A stretch of DNA of 64,000 bases, taken from the NCBI GenBank assembly GCA_037013685.1, contig CM072892.1:16249501-16313500 (forward strand), written 5' to 3'. Made by a program: the position numbers and the translations under genes. The first letter of the stretch is position 1, and the number at the start of each line of letters is the position of its first letter. The DNA comes from Acridotheres tristis. Its lineage: Eukaryota > Chordata > Aves > Passeriformes > Sturnidae. Shown here piece after piece: positions 60,015-64,000 of this stretch. The notes under the pieces were generated by a model. The model saw only the letters and a list, made by a program, of their open reading frames with translations, searched no databases and was not told the origin of the DNA.

Positions 60015-62000
60015 ACAGAATCATGGAATGGTAGGGGTTGGAAGGGACCTCTGGAGACCAGCTAGTCCAGCTCCTCTGCTAAAGCAGGTTAACCCAGAAC
60101 ATGTTGTATGGGATTGTGTGCAAGTGGGTTTTGAATAGCTCCAGAGTTGGAGAGACTCCACAGCCTTTCCAGGTAGCCTGTTCCAGTGTTCTGTCACTCT
60201 CAAAGAAGTTTGTCCTCATATTCCTATGGAACTTCACATTTTTCAGTTTGTGCAGGTTGCCTCTTACCCTGTTGCTGAGCACTGTTGAAAGGAGTGTGGC
60301 CCCATTCTCTTGTGAGCTGTCCATAAGATATATGTACACATTGATGAGCTCCCCTCTCAGTCTTCTCCAGGCCAAAGAGGCTGCTTCTTACTTCACATAA
60401 GAAATGCTCCAGTTCTGTAATCATCCTTGTATCTCCTTCTTCGTAGAAGGATGCCAGATTGTTCAAGCATGACTTCCCCTTGGTGAATTCATGTTTGCTA
60501 TTTGTCACCCCAGAACACCTTTTCCTCCACATGCATATATATGATATCCAGGATGAGTTGTTCCATCACCTTTCCAGGGATGAAAGTGAGGTTACTTGGC
60601 CTGTGGTTTCCTGGATCTTCTTTCTTGCTCTTTTTAAGACTGGCGTGGTATTGGCTTTTCTTCAGTCCTCAGGAACCTTTCCTGTACTCCATGGCCTCTC
60701 AAAGACGATGGAGACTGGTCTAGCAGTAACATCTGCTAAATCCCTCAGCACTCATGGGTGAATCCCACCAGGGCTCATGAATCTGTGGGTGTCAGGTGTG
60801 CCTAACCCTGTCTTCAACCAAGGGAAAGCCTCCAGGGCCCCAGGGGATTCTTGGGGGCCAGCCTTAGCAGTGAGTAAGAAGCAAAGGTGTTCAGTAACTC
60901 CAGTTTCTCTGTACCTTTTGTTACCAAGGCACCTACTTCATTGGGCCCACGTTTTTCTGAGTCTTCTTTTGCTACTGATATCCTTGAAGAAGCCCATCTT
61001 GTCCTTAATATCCCTTGCCAGATTTAATTCCAAGTGGACCATTGCTTTCCTTGGCACATACCTGCCATACTCTGACAGTACTCCTGTATTCTTCCCTAAT
61101 GGCCTGACCCTTTTTCCACATTCTGTGAACTTCCTTATTCTGAGTTTTACCACAAGTGCCTTGCCCATCCATTCAGGTCTCCAGCCCCCTTTGCTTAATG
61201 TCGTATTTACAGGGATGTCATGATCTTAAGCGTAGAGGAAGTGCTACTTGAGTATTAACCATCTCTTTTGGACCTGCCCTACCTTCTAGAGACATAACCT
61301 ATGAGATGCCTTCAAGTAGGCCCTTGAAGATGCTGGAGTTATTTTTCCTAAAGTCCAAGGGCTATAATCCTACTTATTTCTATGCTTCTTCCATGCAGAA
61401 TCCTGAACTCCTCCACCTCATGGGCACTGCAGTCAAGGCTGCCTTCAGCCATCGCTTCCCCAACCAGTCCTCTTTTGTTCCTTAATACAAGGTCCAGCAA
61501 AACATCTCTCCTTGTGGGCTTCCCTAGCACCTGTGTCGAAGTTATCAGTGCTCTGCAGGAACCTCTTGGGCTCCTGTGTGCCAAGCTGTGATGTCTTTCC
61601 AGCAGCTGTCAGGGTGGTTATGAGGATTGTGGGCCTGTTATGGTGACAGCTACTTCCTGCTCTCTGTGGAATGCCTCATCTACTTCCTCTTAGTAATCGG
61701 GTGGCCTATAGTAAACACCCATAGCACTAACACCCATTTTAGCCTATGCTCTAATTTTTCCCCATAAGCTCTTGGCTCATGTTTCATCCACCCCTGGGCA
61801 AAGCTTGATACATTTTGGTTGCTGTCTCACATAAAGAGACCTCCACCACCTTGCCTTTCTGGCCTCTTTCCTAAAAAGTATGTAACCATCCATGAAAGTA
61901 TTCCAGTTATGCAAGCTATCCCACCGTATCTCTGTAATTGCAGCGAGATCATGGCCCAGCAACTGCACACTAACCCTTTGTTTCCACAGGTTTGTGTGGT
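60015..62000 (-). mobile_element. CR1 LINE with decayed, internally deleted ORF2
   Basis: The left end, ACAGAATCATGGAATGG then GGTTGGAAGGGACC, is the reverse complement of a CR1 3' terminus. Reading leftward on the minus strand from about 62.0 kb, broken ORF2 pieces appear in order. First come endonuclease-domain pieces (AITEIRWDSLHNWN, MDGYILFRK, then DVLLDLVLRNKRGLVGEA with a SxH motif near 61,430). Next is the linker (LARDIKDKMGFFKDISSKRR). Then come the first part of the reverse transcriptase (a PEDWKKAN-like segment and FTKGKSCLNNL near 60,480) and the C-terminal tail (TEHWNRLPGKAVES). Most of the reverse transcriptase between FTKGKSC and the tail is missing. Stops and frameshifts make it non-functional. 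The 5' end is approximate. Confidence 0.9.
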
Positions 62001-62566
62001 AAAGATATCAAATTTAATTATGTAGAATTCCCACGAGTCCTTTTAAGTCCAATATGAGAGCCTCAGAGAGCTCCTATGTATGAAATACTGATGGGAAGAA
62101 TTCATTGGCTTTTCTAAAGGTTTTTGTAACTTCAGTGCTATAAAACCAGTAATAGTATATGAGTTGTGCAAATATGAGCAGACTACTTTAAGAGTAAAAA
62201 ATAACATCTCTTATGTGGAACTCCTGCTTAATTCTAGGTGTGGATGTTTTAGGTTATTACAAAGGACAAAATCATCAGCTTTTAAAATTGTTTTTAAATA
62301 CTGAAGCGGTTCAGTTGCTTTTCCCACTCTTTCAGCGTTCAGTTACAAATCTCATTTGTTTGAAATTTAGCTCAGAAAAGGTCAATCTGTAAAGAGGTTT
62401 TAGTAGATTTTTAGCTTGAGAAATTACTGTCTGCCATAAAAATAAGTAATTGAAAGTAATAATAGCATCAGCCAGATCTGTGGTACAAATAGGTAACTTG
62501 TGGTTTTTGTCTCTTTTTCTCTTTCTTTTCTTTGTTTTTGGGATTTTCTTCTCCCCAATTTTTAAG

Positions 62567-62785
62567 CCTATGGAAAAGTATTCCTAGTGAGGAAAGTAAG
62601 TGGCCATGATGCTGGAAAACTGTATGCCATGAAAGTACTGAAGAAAGCAACAATAGTTCAAAAAGCCAAAACAACTGAGCACACAAGGACAGAACGACAA
62701 GTGTTGGAGCACATTAGGCAATCACCGTTTTTGGTCACGTTACATTATGCCTTCCAGACAGATACAAAGCTTCATCTCATTTTAG
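62567..62785 (+). CDS. RPS6KA5: RPS6KA5 (MSK1) exon 3, ATP-binding lobe
   Basis: This 219-nt exon encodes residues 46-118 plus the first base of codon 119. AYGKVFLVRK completes the glycine loop. YAMKVLKKA carries the ATP-anchoring lysine (Lys68 in this numbering), and the helix-C glutamate lies in RTERQVLEHI (Glu88). SPFLVTLHYAFQT and KLHLIL form strands 4 and 5 up to the hinge. The acceptor is TTTTTAAG and the donor GTGAGTA. The final G is the first base of the hinge aspartate codon in the family. The open frame running past 62,785 is intron read-through. Confidence 0.97.
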
Positions 62786-64000
62786 GTGAGTACTCTTCAG
62801 GATTCAAGTTCTTAAGAAAAAAAAAGAAAAAAAGAGCCCTTTTATCTCTGTGTTTTGTAAGAGGTTTTTTATGTGGTTTAAAGTACAGTGTGTTTGGAGA
62901 TTGCATGAGAAAGCATAGGAAGTAAAATACTGTTCATCTTCAACAGTGTCTTTGTTTGTGGTTTTCCTGTTTGAGCCTCAGTGTGCCACTCTGACTTGGA
63001 GGGGGTAGTGGTTATCTGTGACTTATATACAGAAAAGAATATATATGAATATTCATCAGTAACCTGGAAGCAGTTGCTTTGTTAAATGTTTTTATGAGAT
63101 AATTGGATCTTTTTTGGGTATTTAGATACCTGCATGTTTTAATTTTTGGGTATTAAGAGATAATCCAAAATCACACATTTCTGTGCTGAAAGAAGAGCTT
63201 GTTCATAAGGTTTGGTACTACTCTAATTTTTAGAAATGTTTCTACTTTTCAGATTAGGAGTGATTTTAGTGTTTGGTGTATGAGATGTATTTTTAAGAGA
63301 ATTGCCAGCAATTTTTAAAACCTTCTTCCTTAGAGTATTTTAAAATAAGAATTGCAAAATGAATGATTAATATAAGGCTTGGTTTCATGATACGCTTCTG
63401 TAGTGAAATGTTTGAGGAATTAAATTGTCCTTTAATTGAAGTGCAACTTTTGCATTCCTTTTTGTCCATAACTTCAATTTTTTAACCTTTATTAACAGTC
63501 TGACTAACATCAAATTAGCAAAATTTTATTAACGTTAAATGAATCTACACCTCTAGCTCACAATTCTTAGGTGCTCTATGCACATATCTTAGTTTCATAT
63601 ACTACAGTGAAATAATAAACATGTAGAACTGAAATGGGGTAGTCACTAGATTCCTTTGGAAAATGGGAGTTTAAAATTGTAGTGTAGTTTCTTGCAAATT
63701 CCTCTAACTAGGATATTAAAGAATTACATAAAAGATTGTCACAAATAAATAGTTAGAAATATATTGATGGCTTTGTTATTCCTTGATAGTAACTATTAAT
63801 AATTAAGGTTTTGAAATTTATATTGAATTTAATGTTATTGACTAACAATTTGGAAAAAATTGAAATATTAAATGAGGTAAAATGTGAACATTATAATAAA
63901 CGTTATAGATCTATTATTTAAGTCCAGGGGTTCTTTGCTAAATGCACCTTAGATCCCATTAGCAATATTAAAAAAGGTGGGGAAACCAAAACAAAAAAAA
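62786..64000 (+). other. RPS6KA5: RPS6KA5 intron 3, partial
   Basis: The intron begins with GTGAGTAC and runs to the right edge. It is AT-rich, with a short A-rich run at 62,816-62,832. No exon 4 (hinge, catalytic loop) is seen, so the rest of the gene lies outside the window. Confidence 0.85.

Larger units (their letters stand above)
51622..62566 (+). other. RPS6KA5: RPS6KA5 intron 2, 10.9 kb
   Basis: This AT-rich intron contains a short TG repeat (53,184-53,200), a possible old CR1 fragment (53.7 kb) and a 2 kb CR1 (60.0-62.0 kb) close to the downstream exon. It ends in a long pyrimidine tract, TTTTTCTCTTTCTTTTC and onward, before the exon 3 acceptor. No additional exon was recognised. Confidence 0.75.

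Noticed and set aside
62786..62925. Open frame continuing past the end of RPS6KA5 exon 3
   Set aside because: Similarity to the kinase family stops exactly at the GTGAGTA donor; the rest is Lys-rich intron read-through.
1..64000. Bacterial-type features (operons, CRISPR arrays, insertion sequences, riboswitches) and tRNA or rRNA genes
   Set aside because: Spliced genes, CR1 and LTR elements identify a vertebrate nuclear genome. No regularly spaced repeats, tRNA box A/B pairs or rRNA segments were seen.

Overview
This window is vertebrate nuclear DNA, most likely from a bird. It is AT-rich and intron-dominated, with coding exons of 64 to 261 bp flanked by consensus GT/AG splice sites and one sharp CpG island. 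The avian call rests on CR1 LINE copies (27.6 kb and 60.0-62.0 kb) and on endogenous-retrovirus LTRs of a type I recognise from bird genomes (8.9 kb and 32.4-33.0 kb).

Two genes lie head to head. On the minus strand is DGLUCY (D-glutamate cyclase, mitochondrial; C14orf159 in human). Nine coding exons run from the start codon at 17,973-17,975 down to 3,972. They encode residues 1 to about 478, and every junction agrees in reading phase. The last exons (roughly 140 residues, judged from the remembered human length) lie beyond base 1 of the window. Between the start-codon exon and the promoter is a 5'-UTR intron of about 21 kb. On the plus strand is RPS6KA5 (MSK1 kinase). Exon 1 with the start codon is at 40,796, exon 2 at 51,550 and exon 3 at 62,567. 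These give residues 1-118 plus the first base of codon 119, and the gene continues past the right edge. The same neighbour pair is adjacent in human 14q32, which supports both identifications.

The genes share a CpG-island promoter at about 39.4-41.1 kb. It holds several CCAAT/ATTGG boxes and GC boxes between the two transcription units, and there is no obvious TATA box. The presumed RPS6KA5 leader has two short upstream ORFs and a G-quadruplex-capable run.

Region by region: 1-17,984 is the body of DGLUCY (exons plus short introns, one LTR fragment at 8.9 kb, one LTR-like block at 1.8-2.1 kb). From 17,985 to about 39,423 is its 5'-UTR intron (one CR1 3' end, two abutting solo LTRs at 31.7-33.0 kb, and an unexplained stretch at 23.7-26.5 kb). 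Then comes the promoter island. From 40,860 to the end is RPS6KA5, whose two long introns hold simple repeats, one doubtful old CR1 fragment and a 2 kb internally deleted CR1 close to exon 3.

DGLUCY converts D-glutamate to 5-oxo-D-proline in mitochondria. RPS6KA5 is a nuclear kinase downstream of ERK and p38. They are not known to act in one pathway; what they share is the promoter. I found no convincing novel biological system, and the points worth checking are listed under findings.
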